The notes: generated by a model from the sequence alone, not told the origin. A DNA stretch of 38,662 nucleotides from Roseateles toxinivorans (GCA_945898095.1 CAMDHE010000035.1:1-38662), one strand, 5' to 3'. Shown: positions 24,658 to 32,586, counted from the first letter of the stretch. Numbers and translations are program-made.

Positions 24658-26062
24658 CTTGTAGCTGGCGGGGATCGGCGATGCAGCCCGCGATGGCCGA
24701 AGCCGCCACGGTCACCGGGCTGGCCAGATGGGTACGGGTCAGCGGCCCCTGGCGGCTCTCGAAGTTGCGGTTGGTCGTGCTCACCACGCGCTGCTGATGG
24801 CCAAAGCTCTCGCCGCCGGCGAAGAAGCACATCGAGCAGCCCGACTCGCGCCACTCAAAACCGGCGTCGATAAAAACCTGGTCCAGGCCTTCGGCCTCGG
24901 CCGCGCGCTTGACCTGGGTCGAGCCCGGCACGCAGATCGCCTTCACGCCGGCAGCGACCTTGCGCCCGCGCAGCAGCTCGGCCGCAGCGCGCAGGTCGGA
25001 GATCCGGCTGTTGGTGCAAGAGCCGATGAAGGCCGCGTCGATCGGCAAGCCGGCCAAGGCCTGCCCCGGCAGCAAGTCCATATAGGCCAGCGCCTTTGCC
25101 ATCGCCTGGCTTGTCGCTGCGTCGCTGACTTCGGCCGGATCGGGCACCCGCTGATTCACCGCCACCGCATGCTGCGGGCTGGTGCCCCAGGTCAGCATCG
25201 GGCTGAGGCGGCTGACGTCCAGGCGGGTCTCGAAATCGAACTGCGCATCGGCGTCGCTGTGCAGCTCGCGCCAGGCCTCAAGCGCTTGCGTCCAACCCTC
25301 GCCTTTGGGCGCGAAGGGCCGGCCCTCGAGATAGTCGAAGGTAGCTTGATCGGGTGCGATCAGGCCGGTGAAGGCCGAGAACTCCACCGCCATATTGCAC
25401 AAGGTCATGCGCGCTTCCAGGCTCAGTTCTTGCACGGCCTGGCCGGCAAACTCGGCCACTGAGCCTTGGGCGCCCGAGGCGCTGTCGCGTGCGATCAGGG
25501 CCAGGATCATGTCCTTGGCGCCCACGCCGGGCGGCAAGCTGCCGTCGAAGGTGACGCGCATCGACCGGGGCTTGACGATCCTGAGCGTCTGCGTGGCCAG
25601 CGCATGTTCGGCCTCCGAGCTGCCGATGCCCCAGGCCAGCGCACCGAGCGCGCCCTGGGTGCAGGTGTGGCTGTCGGCGCAGACCATTGTGGCGCCCGGC
25701 AGCACGATGGCCAGCTCGGGCGAGACCACATGCACGATGCCCTGGCGCGCATCACCCAGGTCAAACAGCTGGATGCCGTTGCGCCTGGTTTGCTCGCGCG
25801 TGATGCGGATGAAGGCCTCGCCGCCGGGCATCAAGGTCTTGTCGCTGCGGCCGGGCAAGGTGTCGACGATATGGTCCAGCGTCGCAAAAGCCAGTTGCGG
25901 GTTGCGCACCGCGTACCCGGCCTCGTCCAGCGCCTGCAAGGCCACACCGCCGGTGCGTTCATGCAAGAAGATGCGGTCGATGTGGATCAGGCTCGCGCCG
26001 TCAGCCAGTTCGCTGATGCAATGCTGGCGCCAGAGCTTCTCGAACAGCGACAGACCGCTCAT
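24650..26062 (-). CDS. LeuC-like aconitase-superfamily hydro-lyase, large subunit
   Basis: A 470-residue protein of normal LeuC length. VCADSHTCTQGALGALAWG at 128-146 and the three Fe-S ligands Cys349 (GSCTNSR), Cys409 and Cys412 (SGCSMCFF) are present, so a 4Fe-4S cluster is expected. After the last cysteine the usual LeuC 'LAMN' is replaced by FFAGG, a small divergence near the active site. Family members act on isopropylmalate, citramalate, homocitrate or dimethylmaleate. Its ATG overlaps the CaiB stop (ATGA); an in-frame extension to 27271 exists only because the CaiB gene lacks stops in that frame. Confidence 0.9.
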   Translation of the reverse strand: MSGLSLFEKLWRQHCISELADGASLIHIDRIFLHERTGGVALQALDEAGYAVRNPQLAFATLDHIVDTLPGRSDKTLMPGGEAFIRITREQTRRNGIQLFDLGDARQGIVHVVSPELAIVLPGATMVCADSHTCTQGALGALAWGIGSSEAEHALATQTLRIVKPRSMRVTFDGSLPPGVGAKDMILALIARDSASGAQGSVAEFAGQAVQELSLEARMTLCNMAVEFSAFTGLIAPDQATFDYLEGRPFAPKGEGWTQALEAWRELHSDADAQFDFETRLDVSRLSPMLTWGTSPQHAVAVNQRVPDPAEVSDAATSQAMAKALAYMDLLPGQALAGLPIDAAFIGSCTNSRISDLRAAAELLRGRKVAAGVKAICVPGSTQVKRAAEAEGLDQVFIDAGFEWRESGCSMCFFAGGESFGHQQRVVSTTNRNFESRQGPLTRTHLASPVTVAASAIAGCIADPRQLQDD

Positions 26063-27243
26063 GGCCTGATCACGCCTTGCTCGACCAGGGCGTCGATCTC
26101 GGCCGGGCTCAAGCCCCGCGCCAGCAACAACTCGCGGCTGTTGGCGCCGATCTGCGGCAGGTCGTGGCGCAGGCCGAAGCGCCGGCCCGCCATCTCGATC
26201 GGCAAGGCCGGCAGCTTGGTCGTCCGGCCGTCCTGCAGCGTGATGCCCACCAGTCCCCCGGCGGCGTTCAGGTGCGGGTCGTCGAACAACTCCTCGGGCT
26301 TGGCAATCGGCGCGAAGGGCAGACCGGTCGCCTCGAGCTGGGCCATCAGGCCGGCCTTGTCCAGCCGTTTGAAGCGCTCGCGGATCACCGGGATGGTGCG
26401 CTCGCGTTGGCGGACCCGTTCGGTGTTCTTGGCCAGCGTCGGGTCGGCGAGGAATTCGGCCAGCCCGAAGGATTCGCAGAACTTGCGCCATTGCGTATCG
26501 CTGACGACGGCGGCAAAGACACGCTCGCCGTCTGATGTCTCGAACACGTCGTAGACCGCCCAGGCCGACTGGCGCACCGACATCGGCGGTGCGGCCTTGC
26601 CGGTCGCGGCGAACTGCGCCATATGCTGACCCACCAGGAAGGCCGTGGTCTCGTACAGCGAGGTCTTGACATATTGGCCCAGGCCGCTGCGGCGGCGCTG
26701 CTCGAGCGCGCCCAGGATGCCGATCACGCCGAACATGGCGCCGGTCACGTCGATCACCGAGGCACCAGCGCGCATCGGCTTGTCCGGCAGGCCGGTCATA
26801 TAAGCCAGGCCGCCCATCATCTGCGCGACTTCGTCCAGCGCGGTGCGGCTCTCGTAAGGCCCGCTCAGAAAGCCCTTGCCCGAGCAGTAGATCAGCCGCG
26901 GGTTGATCGCAGCCAGCGCTTCGTAGCCAAAGCCCAGCTCGTCCATCGCGCCACCGCGGAAGTTCTCGATCAGCACGTCGGCATCGGCCAGCAAGTCCAG
27001 CACCACCTGGCGTCCGGCGGCGGACTTCACATCGATCGCCAGGCTCTTCTTGTTGCGGTTGTACATCGCGAAGTAGCCCGCGCCCGAGCCGGTCAGGCGG
27101 CGCGTGTTGTCGCCCTCGACCGGCTCGACCTTGCTCACCTGCGCGCCCATATCGGCCAGGATCAGCCCGATGCTGGGGCCCATCACCATATGGGTGAACT
27201 CGATCACCTTGAGGCCCGCCAGGGGCAGTTCTTGTTCGGTCAT
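26059..27243 (-). CDS. Class III (CaiB/BaiF) CoA-transferase
   Basis: A 394-residue family III CoA-transferase. The N-terminal LKVIEFTHMVMGPSIGLILADMGAQVSKVE is typical, and Asp137 in TALDEVAQMMGG occupies the place of the catalytic Asp of formyl-CoA transferase. It forms interlocked dimers and moves CoA between acids, usually from succinyl-CoA or acetyl-CoA. Placed between LeuC and an HMG-CoA-lyase-like gene, with ATGA overlaps on both sides, it probably activates the hydroxy acid made by the LeuCD pair, as succinyl-CoA:citramalate CoA-transferases do. Confidence 0.9.
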   Translation of the reverse strand: MTEQELPLAGLKVIEFTHMVMGPSIGLILADMGAQVSKVEPVEGDNTRRLTGSGAGYFAMYNRNKKSLAIDVKSAAGRQVVLDLLADADVLIENFRGGAMDELGFGYEALAAINPRLIYCSGKGFLSGPYESRTALDEVAQMMGGLAYMTGLPDKPMRAGASVIDVTGAMFGVIGILGALEQRRRSGLGQYVKTSLYETTAFLVGQHMAQFAATGKAAPPMSVRQSAWAVYDVFETSDGERVFAAVVSDTQWRKFCESFGLAEFLADPTLAKNTERVRQRERTIPVIRERFKRLDKAGLMAQLEATGLPFAPIAKPEELFDDPHLNAAGGLVGITLQDGRTTKLPALPIEMAGRRFGLRHDLPQIGANSRELLLARGLSPAEIDALVEQGVIRP

Positions 27244-28196
27244 TGATGTTGTTTTGTTGTTGCAGGGACAAAGCCCAGGGGCAGGCCGGCCAGCGGCGTC
27301 ATGCCGTAGAGCGGCTCGCCGGGTAGCGCGGCGCTGACGATCTCGCGCACGGCAAACAAGGCGTCGAGGTCGATGCCGGTGCGCAAGCCCATCGCTTCGA
27401 GCATGAAGACCAGGTCTTCGGTGACGATATTGCCGCTGGCGCCGGGTGCGAACGGGCAGCCGCCCAGGCCGCCCAGCGAGGCGTCGATGGTGGTCAGGCC
27501 CATGTCGAGCGCTGCCACCACATTGGCCAAGCCCTGGCCGCGGGTGTTGTGCAGGTGGATGCCACTCAGTTGATCGCGCCCGACGGCAGACCAGATCGAC
27601 TTGATCAAGCGCTTGACCTGGGCCGGATTGGCGTAGCCGGTCGTGTCCGACAGCCCCACCTCGTCGCAGCCGGCCTCCATCAGCGCGACGGCCAACTCGA
27701 CCACGCGCTGCTCGGGCACCACGCCTTCAAGCGTGCAGCCAAAGGCCGTCGACAGGCTGCCCTCGAAATGCGGGCGCTGGCCGGCCGGCAAGCTCTTGAT
27801 CAGCGCGGCGATCTGGCGCACCTCGTCGAGCATCTGGGCGTGATTGCGGCGCAGATTGCGCAGGCTGTGTGTCTCGCTGACCGACAGCGGGAGGGTGAGC
27901 TTGTGCGCGCCGCTGGCCACTGCGGCCTGCGCGCCCTTGAAGTTGGGCACCAGCACGGCCACGCTCAGGCCGGCGATGGTCAACGCATGGGCGACCAGTT
28001 CGGCCGTGTCGGCCAACTGCGGCAGGATATGGGCCGGAACGAAGGAGCCGACCTCGATCTCGGGCACACCGGCTGCGGCGGCCGCCGTTACCCAGGCCTT
28101 CTTCGCGGCCAGCGGCATGATGGCCTGGATGCTTTGCAGTCCGTCGCGCGGGCCGACTTCGCTGACCAGCACATCGCGCTTGGGTGCATTCGTCAT
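27240..28196 (-). CDS. HMG-CoA lyase-family enzyme (possible citramalyl-CoA-type lyase)
   Basis: A 318-residue TIM-barrel lyase. SEVGPRDGLQ at 12-21, the metal-binding His pair in HLHNTRGQGLAN (His214, His216) and the catalytic-cysteine loop GGLGGCPFAPGASGN (Cys247) are intact. HMG-CoA lyases usually have HxHDT where this has HxHNT, a difference that could reflect another substrate. It should split a 3-hydroxy-acyl-CoA into a keto acid and an acyl-CoA. The ATG at 28196 overlaps the preceding deacetylase stop; its own stop overlaps the CaiB start. Confidence 0.88.
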   Translation of the reverse strand: MTNAPKRDVLVSEVGPRDGLQSIQAIMPLAAKKAWVTAAAAAGVPEIEVGSFVPAHILPQLADTAELVAHALTIAGLSVAVLVPNFKGAQAAVASGAHKLTLPLSVSETHSLRNLRRNHAQMLDEVRQIAALIKSLPAGQRPHFEGSLSTAFGCTLEGVVPEQRVVELAVALMEAGCDEVGLSDTTGYANPAQVKRLIKSIWSAVGRDQLSGIHLHNTRGQGLANVVAALDMGLTTIDASLGGLGGCPFAPGASGNIVTEDLVFMLEAMGLRTGIDLDALFAVREIVSAALPGEPLYGMTPLAGLPLGFVPATTKQHQ

Positions 28197-29125
28197 GCGG
28201 ACGCTCCCTGCTGCGCTGCGAAGGCATCGATGATCTTGCCGGGTGCGGCCTGCCAGACTTCGCTGGACGCGCTGATATGGGCCAGCACCGCTTCCAGATG
28301 CTTGATCCGGTGCGGTTGTCCCATCACCCAGGGGTGCAGCGACAGCGTCAGCAGCCGCCCGCCCTGGCTGCGCGACTCGGCCAGCAGCAGCTCGAAGGCG
28401 TCGATCACCTGTTCGGCCCAGGAGGCTTCGGCGTGCAAGTTGTCCATCACCACAAAACGGTCCTCGATCTCGGTGGCCAGCGGCAGATTCCACAGATCGC
28501 CGGCCTGGGTGTGGAAGCGATAGGGCAACTCGTCGTTGACCCAGTCGGCGCAGTACTCGATGCCTTCGGCCTTGAGCAGCTCGGGCGTGTTCGGGCTTTG
28601 CAGCTTGCCCGGGCTGAGCCAGCCGCGCACGGCCTGGCCGCTCAATTCGCGCAGGGTGGTCAGCGAGCGCTGCACCAGCGCACGCTCCGCATCGATGTCG
28701 AGGCCGCCCGCATGGGGCGTGTCCATCGACCAGGAATGGCCCAGCCATTCATCGCCGCGCGCAAGGATGGTGGCCGCCAGCGCCGGGTAGCGCAGCGCCA
28801 GCTCAGCGTTGATGGCAAAGCTCGGGCGGATGCCGAATTGGTCAAAGGCGCGCAGCATGCGGTAGATGCCGACCCGGTTGCCATAGTCGCGCAGCGTGAA
28901 ATGGCGCAGGTCCGGATAGGGCATGGTCATGCTGCCGGGCAGCTTCAGCTTGGCCGACGGGTTCATCGGGAAATGCTGCAGGCTGACATTGACCCAGACC
29001 GCCAGGGTCTTGCCGCCGGGCCAATGCAAGGCCGGGCGGTCGGTCAGCATCGACCAGGCATAGCGGTCATGGTCCATGCCGTAGCGGCGCTGGGGGTAGT
29101 CGAGGTGGGCTTGATCGAGCGCCAT
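28193..29125 (-). CDS. PuuE/imidase-like polysaccharide-deacetylase-fold hydrolase, copy A
   Basis: A 310-residue NodB-fold protein. RDYGNRVGIYRMLRAFDQFGI and DEWLGHSWSMDTPH align with the 'EYGSRAG' and 'SHG' blocks of allantoinase PuuE and cyclic imidase. The HG of the metal motif reads HS here, so the metal site may be altered. Relatives open cyclic amides (allantoin, imides) or deacetylate sugars; the surrounding amidase favours a cyclic-amide substrate. The ATG at 29125, 2 bp after its paralogue's stop, replaces a longer frame that would run into that gene. Confidence 0.8.
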   Translation of the reverse strand: MALDQAHLDYPQRRYGMDHDRYAWSMLTDRPALHWPGGKTLAVWVNVSLQHFPMNPSAKLKLPGSMTMPYPDLRHFTLRDYGNRVGIYRMLRAFDQFGIRPSFAINAELALRYPALAATILARGDEWLGHSWSMDTPHAGGLDIDAERALVQRSLTTLRELSGQAVRGWLSPGKLQSPNTPELLKAEGIEYCADWVNDELPYRFHTQAGDLWNLPLATEIEDRFVVMDNLHAEASWAEQVIDAFELLLAESRSQGGRLLTLSLHPWVMGQPHRIKHLEAVLAHISASSEVWQAAPGKIIDAFAAQQGASA

Positions 29126-29127
29126 GG

Positions 29128-30045
29128 TCAGACGCCTCCGTTCTTGAGCGCAATGTCGGCCAGGGCTTCGTCGTGGTGCTGCGCCAGGTAATGCTCGGCG
29201 ATCTCGCGGCCGGTGGTCACCCAGACATCGCTGTGGCCGGTGATATAGGCCAGCGCGTCCTCGAAGGCCTTCAGGCGGTGCGGGCAGCTGACCTGGTAGT
29301 TGTGCGTGGGGATGCACATCACCGTGCCCGACTCGGCCCCTTCGGCGTAGAGCCGGTCAAAGCTGTCCTTGATCATCTGCCCGTAGCGGCGCGGCTCGAT
29401 CTTGTTGACCACATAGGCGATGGTGTCGTTGAGCTCGAGCGAATAGGGCACCGAGACGAAGCGCTGGCCCCCGCGCACGCGCAGCGGTGTTGGCTGGTCG
29501 TCGTGGAACAGGTCGCAGCTGTAGATGCCGCCGAGTTCGGCAAACAAATCGACGGTGACCTCGCTGTGCGACAGCGCCGGGGCCAGATAGCCGACCGGGG
29601 CGCGGCCGGTGTGCTTGGCGATCGTCTCGATCGACTCGAGGATCATCGAGCGCTCCTGCGCCTCGCTCATGCCGTAGGTGTAGCGGGTGTTGTAGATGCC
29701 GTGGCTGAAGAACTCCCAGTCGCGCTCGCGGCACATCTGGATGATCTCGGGGTGGTGCGTGCACAGCGCGGTCGACAGCGAGATCGAGCCGCGCACGCCG
29801 TATTTGTCCAGCAAGGCCATCTGCCGCATATGGCCGACCCGGTTGCCATAGTCGCGGATCGAATAACCGGGCACGGCCGGATAGGGGTGGGGCCAGGCGG
29901 CGCGTGCCGGATTGGCCGGTGGGGCGAGCTCATAGAACTCGATGTTCGGCGCGACCCAGAAGGCCAGCCGGGCGCCCTTGGGCCAGCGGATCTTGGGCCG
30001 GTTCAGGTAAGGCCAGTAGTCGTAATGGCCGGCATCGGCCCTCAT
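29128..30045 (-). CDS. PuuE/imidase-like polysaccharide-deacetylase-fold hydrolase, copy B
   Basis: A 305-residue NodB-fold protein sharing the RDYGNRVGHMRQMALLDKYGV block with copy A. The metal region reads EFFSHGIYNTRYTYG: the first His-Gly is kept, but the second histidine of the classical HxxxH is Thr/Arg. YLAPALSHSEVTVDLFAELG corresponds to the conserved mid-barrel segment. With copy A directly downstream it may form a heteromer or act on successive substrates. Its ATG overlaps the isochorismatase-like gene's stop (ATGA), which supports hydrolysis of a ring and then of the resulting amide. Confidence 0.82.
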   Translation of the reverse strand: MRADAGHYDYWPYLNRPKIRWPKGARLAFWVAPNIEFYELAPPANPARAAWPHPYPAVPGYSIRDYGNRVGHMRQMALLDKYGVRGSISLSTALCTHHPEIIQMCRERDWEFFSHGIYNTRYTYGMSEAQERSMILESIETIAKHTGRAPVGYLAPALSHSEVTVDLFAELGGIYSCDLFHDDQPTPLRVRGGQRFVSVPYSLELNDTIAYVVNKIEPRRYGQMIKDSFDRLYAEGAESGTVMCIPTHNYQVSCPHRLKAFEDALAYITGHSDVWVTTGREIAEHYLAQHHDEALADIALKNGGV

Positions 30046-30716
30046 GCTTGCAGCGCCTGCTGGTCGAGCCAGCCCAGCGTCTCGTGCACGTCGACGATGT
30101 CGGCGTACTTCAGCATCAGGTCGGTCAGGTTGGCGAAGTGATAGGACTCATGCTTGTCGGCCACGCATTGCTCGGGCACGATCGTGCGGTAGCCGCGTGA
30201 CAGCGAATCGACCGCTGCGGCGCGCACGCAGCCCGAGGTCGAGCCGCCGGTGATCACCACCGTGTCGACCTGATGCCAGACCAGCAGCGACTGCAGCGGG
30301 GTCTCGAAAAAGGGCGAAGGCATGCGCTTGCAATAGATCAGATCGTGGCCGTGCGAGATCTCGCAGCGGTCGTCAAACTCGGCCCGGCGCGAGCAATGCT
30401 TGATGTTCTGCAAGGAATCGGGCGTATTGGTGCGTGTGCCCCAGACGCCTGCGTCCTCGGCCGAATCGGCATAAGCCACATGGGTCCAGACCACCGGCCA
30501 GTTCAGTGCCCGAAAGCGCCGGGCCAGGGCATTGACATGCTCGATCTGGCGCGGATCGGTCTCATAAGCGGTCTTGAATTCATCAACCTTGGTGTAAGCG
30601 CATTGGAAGTCGATGTTCACCAGCACCGCCTTCTTGCCATAGCCGAACCGCGCACGCGCCGGGTTGGCCTTGATGTCGGCCCAGATCTCGCGGGCGGTCT
30701 TGTCGGACATTTCCAT
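30042..30716 (-). CDS. Isochorismatase-family cysteine hydrolase (probable amidase)
   Basis: A 224-residue cysteine hydrolase with the full triad: Asp36 (NIDFQ), Lys130 (CKRMPSPFF) and Cys163 (GGSTSGCVRAAAVD). The GGSTSGCVR block is closest to the N-carbamoylsarcosine amidase, maleamate amidase and ureidoacrylate hydrolase group, which release ammonia from an amide or carbamoyl group. In this operon it could deamidate the half-amide formed when a cyclic imide is opened. The ATG at 30716 has GGAG 8 nt upstream; a longer start at 30755 would begin inside a hairpin. Confidence 0.88.
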   Translation of the reverse strand: MEMSDKTAREIWADIKANPARARFGYGKKAVLVNIDFQCAYTKVDEFKTAYETDPRQIEHVNALARRFRALNWPVVWTHVAYADSAEDAGVWGTRTNTPDSLQNIKHCSRRAEFDDRCEISHGHDLIYCKRMPSPFFETPLQSLLVWHQVDTVVITGGSTSGCVRAAAVDSLSRGYRTIVPEQCVADKHESYHFANLTDLMLKYADIVDVHETLGWLDQQALQA

Positions 30717-30742
30717 GTTGGATCTCCAGCTTTGAAATGAGT

Positions 30743-30765
30743 GCAGCCCGGACAAGCCGGGCTGC
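30743..30765. other. Strong intercistronic stem-loop
   Basis: GCAGCCCGG and CCGGGCTGC form a perfect 9-bp stem with a 5-nt loop in the 63-bp gap between the small coiled-coil gene and the amidase gene. No T-run follows on either strand, so it is more likely an mRNA-stability or processing element than a terminator. Its loop side contains TTGTCCGG on the minus strand, half of the operator motif. Confidence 0.6.
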
Positions 30766-30779
30766 TGATGTCGATTGCG

Positions 30780-31184
30780 TCAGTGCTTGCCTTGGTCGTT
30801 GCCCGGCGTGCCCAATTCAGCGGCCACCTCATCGATTGAGGGTTCGGGCGCGCCGGCCATCGCCTGCACGTCCTGGTCGACGATGCGCAGCACTCGGGCG
30901 ATGTAGTCGCGGCCCCAGACATTGCGTGCTTCCTGCACGGCGGCATCGGGCTGGTAGGCCTCGATGTCGGCTGCGCTCAGGATGCCGCGCTGTTCCAGCA
31001 GGCGCTCCAGCGTGTCGATGCGCTCGCGGGCCACCGACAACTCGCCGGCGATGCTCATCGCGATCGACAGCACCCGCTCGACCGCGGGGTCGTCAAAAAA
31101 AACCGGTCGGCGGCCCTTGGCGCGCTGGTTGGCCATCTGCACCGGGTCGAGTTGATCGGGTTCGGGGCGTTGCTGCGCGCTCAT
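30780..31184 (-). CDS. Small coiled-coil protein of unknown function
   Basis: A 134-residue soluble protein that I do not recognise. Residues about 33-75 (VERVLSIAMSIAGELSVARERIDTLERLLEQRG) look like a long amphipathic helix or coiled coil, followed by SAADIEAYQPDAAVQEAR. No cysteine pairs, signal peptide or membrane helix are seen. It overlaps the stop of the methyltransferase gene (ATGA), so it is likely produced with it and may be a partner subunit. Confidence 0.65.
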   Translation of the reverse strand: MSAQQRPEPDQLDPVQMANQRAKGRRPVFFDDPAVERVLSIAMSIAGELSVARERIDTLERLLEQRGILSAADIEAYQPDAAVQEARNVWGRDYIARVLRIVDQDVQAMAGAPEPSIDEVAAELGTPGNDQGKH

Positions 31185-32395
31185 GCGGTGACTCCTGGTT
31201 TGGCTGCACCGAAGGCGGTCCAGCGTGGTGAGCGACCGTAGTCTTCGAGCTTGCCGCCCTCGGTGCCGCCGGCAGCAGGGAATAGCGTGCGGTCGACCTT
31301 GGCCTGCATCGTGGTTTCGAAATAGGAACCGGCCGGGAAGCCACTCTTGGTGATCAGCGCGTCGAGATCGGCCTCATGCATGCGGGTCCAGAACGGCTCG
31401 TTGTTGTTGTAGGTGTCCCAGTCGCGCATGAAGGCCTCGAACGGCTCCATGCCCTGGTACTGCGGCTGCTCCAGGTGCAGCGTCAGCCCGCCCGGCGACA
31501 GCACGCGGTGCACTTCCTTCATGATGCGCGGCATCGCGGCGGTGGAGGTCTCATGCCAGAACATCGCGGTCGTGACCAGGTCGAACTCGCCGTCGGCCCA
31601 GGGCAGACCCTCGCCGTTGGCCTGGCGGAATTCGATATTGTTGACGCCCAGCGAGCGCGCCCTCGCATGGGCATAACGCAGCATCGTTGCGGCGGTGTCG
31701 ATGGCGATCACCTCGGCGTCGGGGAAGGCCTGCGCCAGCGGCACGATGTTGTGACCGATGGTGCAGCCGATGTCGAGGATGCGCTTGGGCGACCAACCCG
31801 GCTTGTTTTTGGCCAGCCAGTCGACCACTGCCTGCCCGCCGCCGTCGGAATAGCTGCCCAGCGCGCCGGCCGTGGTGACGAACAGGCCGGCGTCATAGTT
31901 GGCGCCGGCGGCGATGTCGCGGTCGATGACCTCGGCGTGGTAGCAGCCGGGCATGCAGTGGATGTCCACCGCGGTGGCGTAGCGCGGCGAGCTGATGCTG
32001 GGGTCAAGCTTCAGCGTCGGCGCACCTTCGTTGATTGCATCGGCAATGGTCCGCAGCGCGCCGAGTTGGCGAAACACGACGCTGCGGCCGGCTTGCTGGC
32101 GCTGCTCCATGGTGTTGCGGCGCAGCGCGCTCCAGAGTTGGTAATGCAGGTCCTTTTGCATCGCCTTGCGCACTTCATGTCGATCAGTTGGCGCGCGGCC
32201 ATGCTCGGCGCAGAAGGCCGGCTTGACGCGGCTCTCGTAGGCCAGCTTGACACCCGGCAACACCGACTGCGACAGATGCATATTCAGCCTGGTGAGGAAA
32301 TCGAAGCGTGCGATCTCGTCATGTGTGGCCTGCGGAAAGACGGCATGCTTGCCGACTTGCCGCCAGCTTGGTTGGGGTACTGCGGATTTGCTCAT
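31181..32395 (-). CDS. SAM-dependent methyltransferase-fold protein with N-terminal domain
   Basis: A 404-residue protein. A class I methyltransferase core starts near residue 205 with RILDIGCTIGHN at 206-217 (SAM-binding loop) and VIAIDTAATML (acidic residue after strand 2). GEFDLVTTAMFWHE follows. The N-terminal 190 residues contain HCMPGCYHAEVIDRDIAAGANYD, a Cys/His-containing stretch of unknown role. It heads the long leftward operon directly after a promoter with operator site G. It may methylate the substrate or be a catalytically changed relative; the domain order is unusual enough to leave the reaction open. Confidence 0.8.
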   Translation of the reverse strand: MSKSAVPQPSWRQVGKHAVFPQATHDEIARFDFLTRLNMHLSQSVLPGVKLAYESRVKPAFCAEHGRAPTDRHEVRKAMQKDLHYQLWSALRRNTMEQRQQAGRSVVFRQLGALRTIADAINEGAPTLKLDPSISSPRYATAVDIHCMPGCYHAEVIDRDIAAGANYDAGLFVTTAGALGSYSDGGGQAVVDWLAKNKPGWSPKRILDIGCTIGHNIVPLAQAFPDAEVIAIDTAATMLRYAHARARSLGVNNIEFRQANGEGLPWADGEFDLVTTAMFWHETSTAAMPRIMKEVHRVLSPGGLTLHLEQPQYQGMEPFEAFMRDWDTYNNNEPFWTRMHEADLDALITKSGFPAGSYFETTMQAKVDRTLFPAAGGTEGGKLEDYGRSPRWTAFGAAKPGVTA

Positions 32396-32472
32396 TGAGT
32401 CCGTCCTGTGGTTGGCGCGCTGAATGTCGCCTGATTGCGCTGCACAAAGAATATCCGATCGAGCCGATTAGC

Positions 32473-32501
32473 GCAATATTTGTACGGACAACTTTTTGCA
32501 A
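32473..32501 (-). promoter_or_regulatory. sigma-70 promoter for the 9-kb leftward operon
   Basis: On the minus strand TTGCAA (32501-32496) is followed after 17 bp by TATTGC (32478-32473). Operator site G occupies most of the spacer, so a bound repressor would exclude RNA polymerase. Confidence 0.5.
32480..32491. promoter_or_regulatory. GntR operator candidate, site G
   Basis: TTGTACGGACAA has perfect outer half-sites and lies 85 bp upstream of the methyltransferase start, between the -35 and -10 boxes of the leftward promoter. Confidence 0.8.
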
Positions 32502-32546
32502 ACAGGCCCGGTCTGACAACAATGTCGCCGCGCTTGCATGGCAGGG

Positions 32547-32574
32547 TTGACAGCCTCTCGCCGGCTGCTATGAT
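32547..32574 (+). promoter_or_regulatory. Strong sigma-70 promoter for the rightward operon
   Basis: A perfect TTGACA (32547-32552) is followed after 16 bp by TATGAT (32569-32574). The operator begins at the next base, placing it across the start of transcription. This is the best sigma-70 match in the window. Confidence 0.7.
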
Positions 32575-32586
32575 TTGTCCGGACAA
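32575..32586. promoter_or_regulatory. GntR operator candidate, site H
   Basis: TTGTCCGGACAA is a perfect 12-bp palindrome and the best copy in the window. It abuts the -10 box of the rightward promoter and lies 34 bp before the TTG start at 32620. Confidence 0.85.

Noticed and set aside
24016-26062. Assignment of LeuCD as leucine-biosynthesis enzymes
   Set aside because: No leuA or leuB is nearby and the operon is catabolic, so gene symbols were withheld.
24650-27271. An 873-codon frame that would fuse an N-terminal part to LeuC
   Set aside because: The upstream half is low-complexity Arg/Gly-rich translation lying antisense-frame to the CaiB gene; LeuC has its own ATG at 26062 overlapping the CaiB stop.
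30700-30710. TTGTCGGACAT, resembling the operator
   Set aside because: One base is missing from the centre, so half-site spacing is wrong, and it lies in the first codons of the amidase gene.
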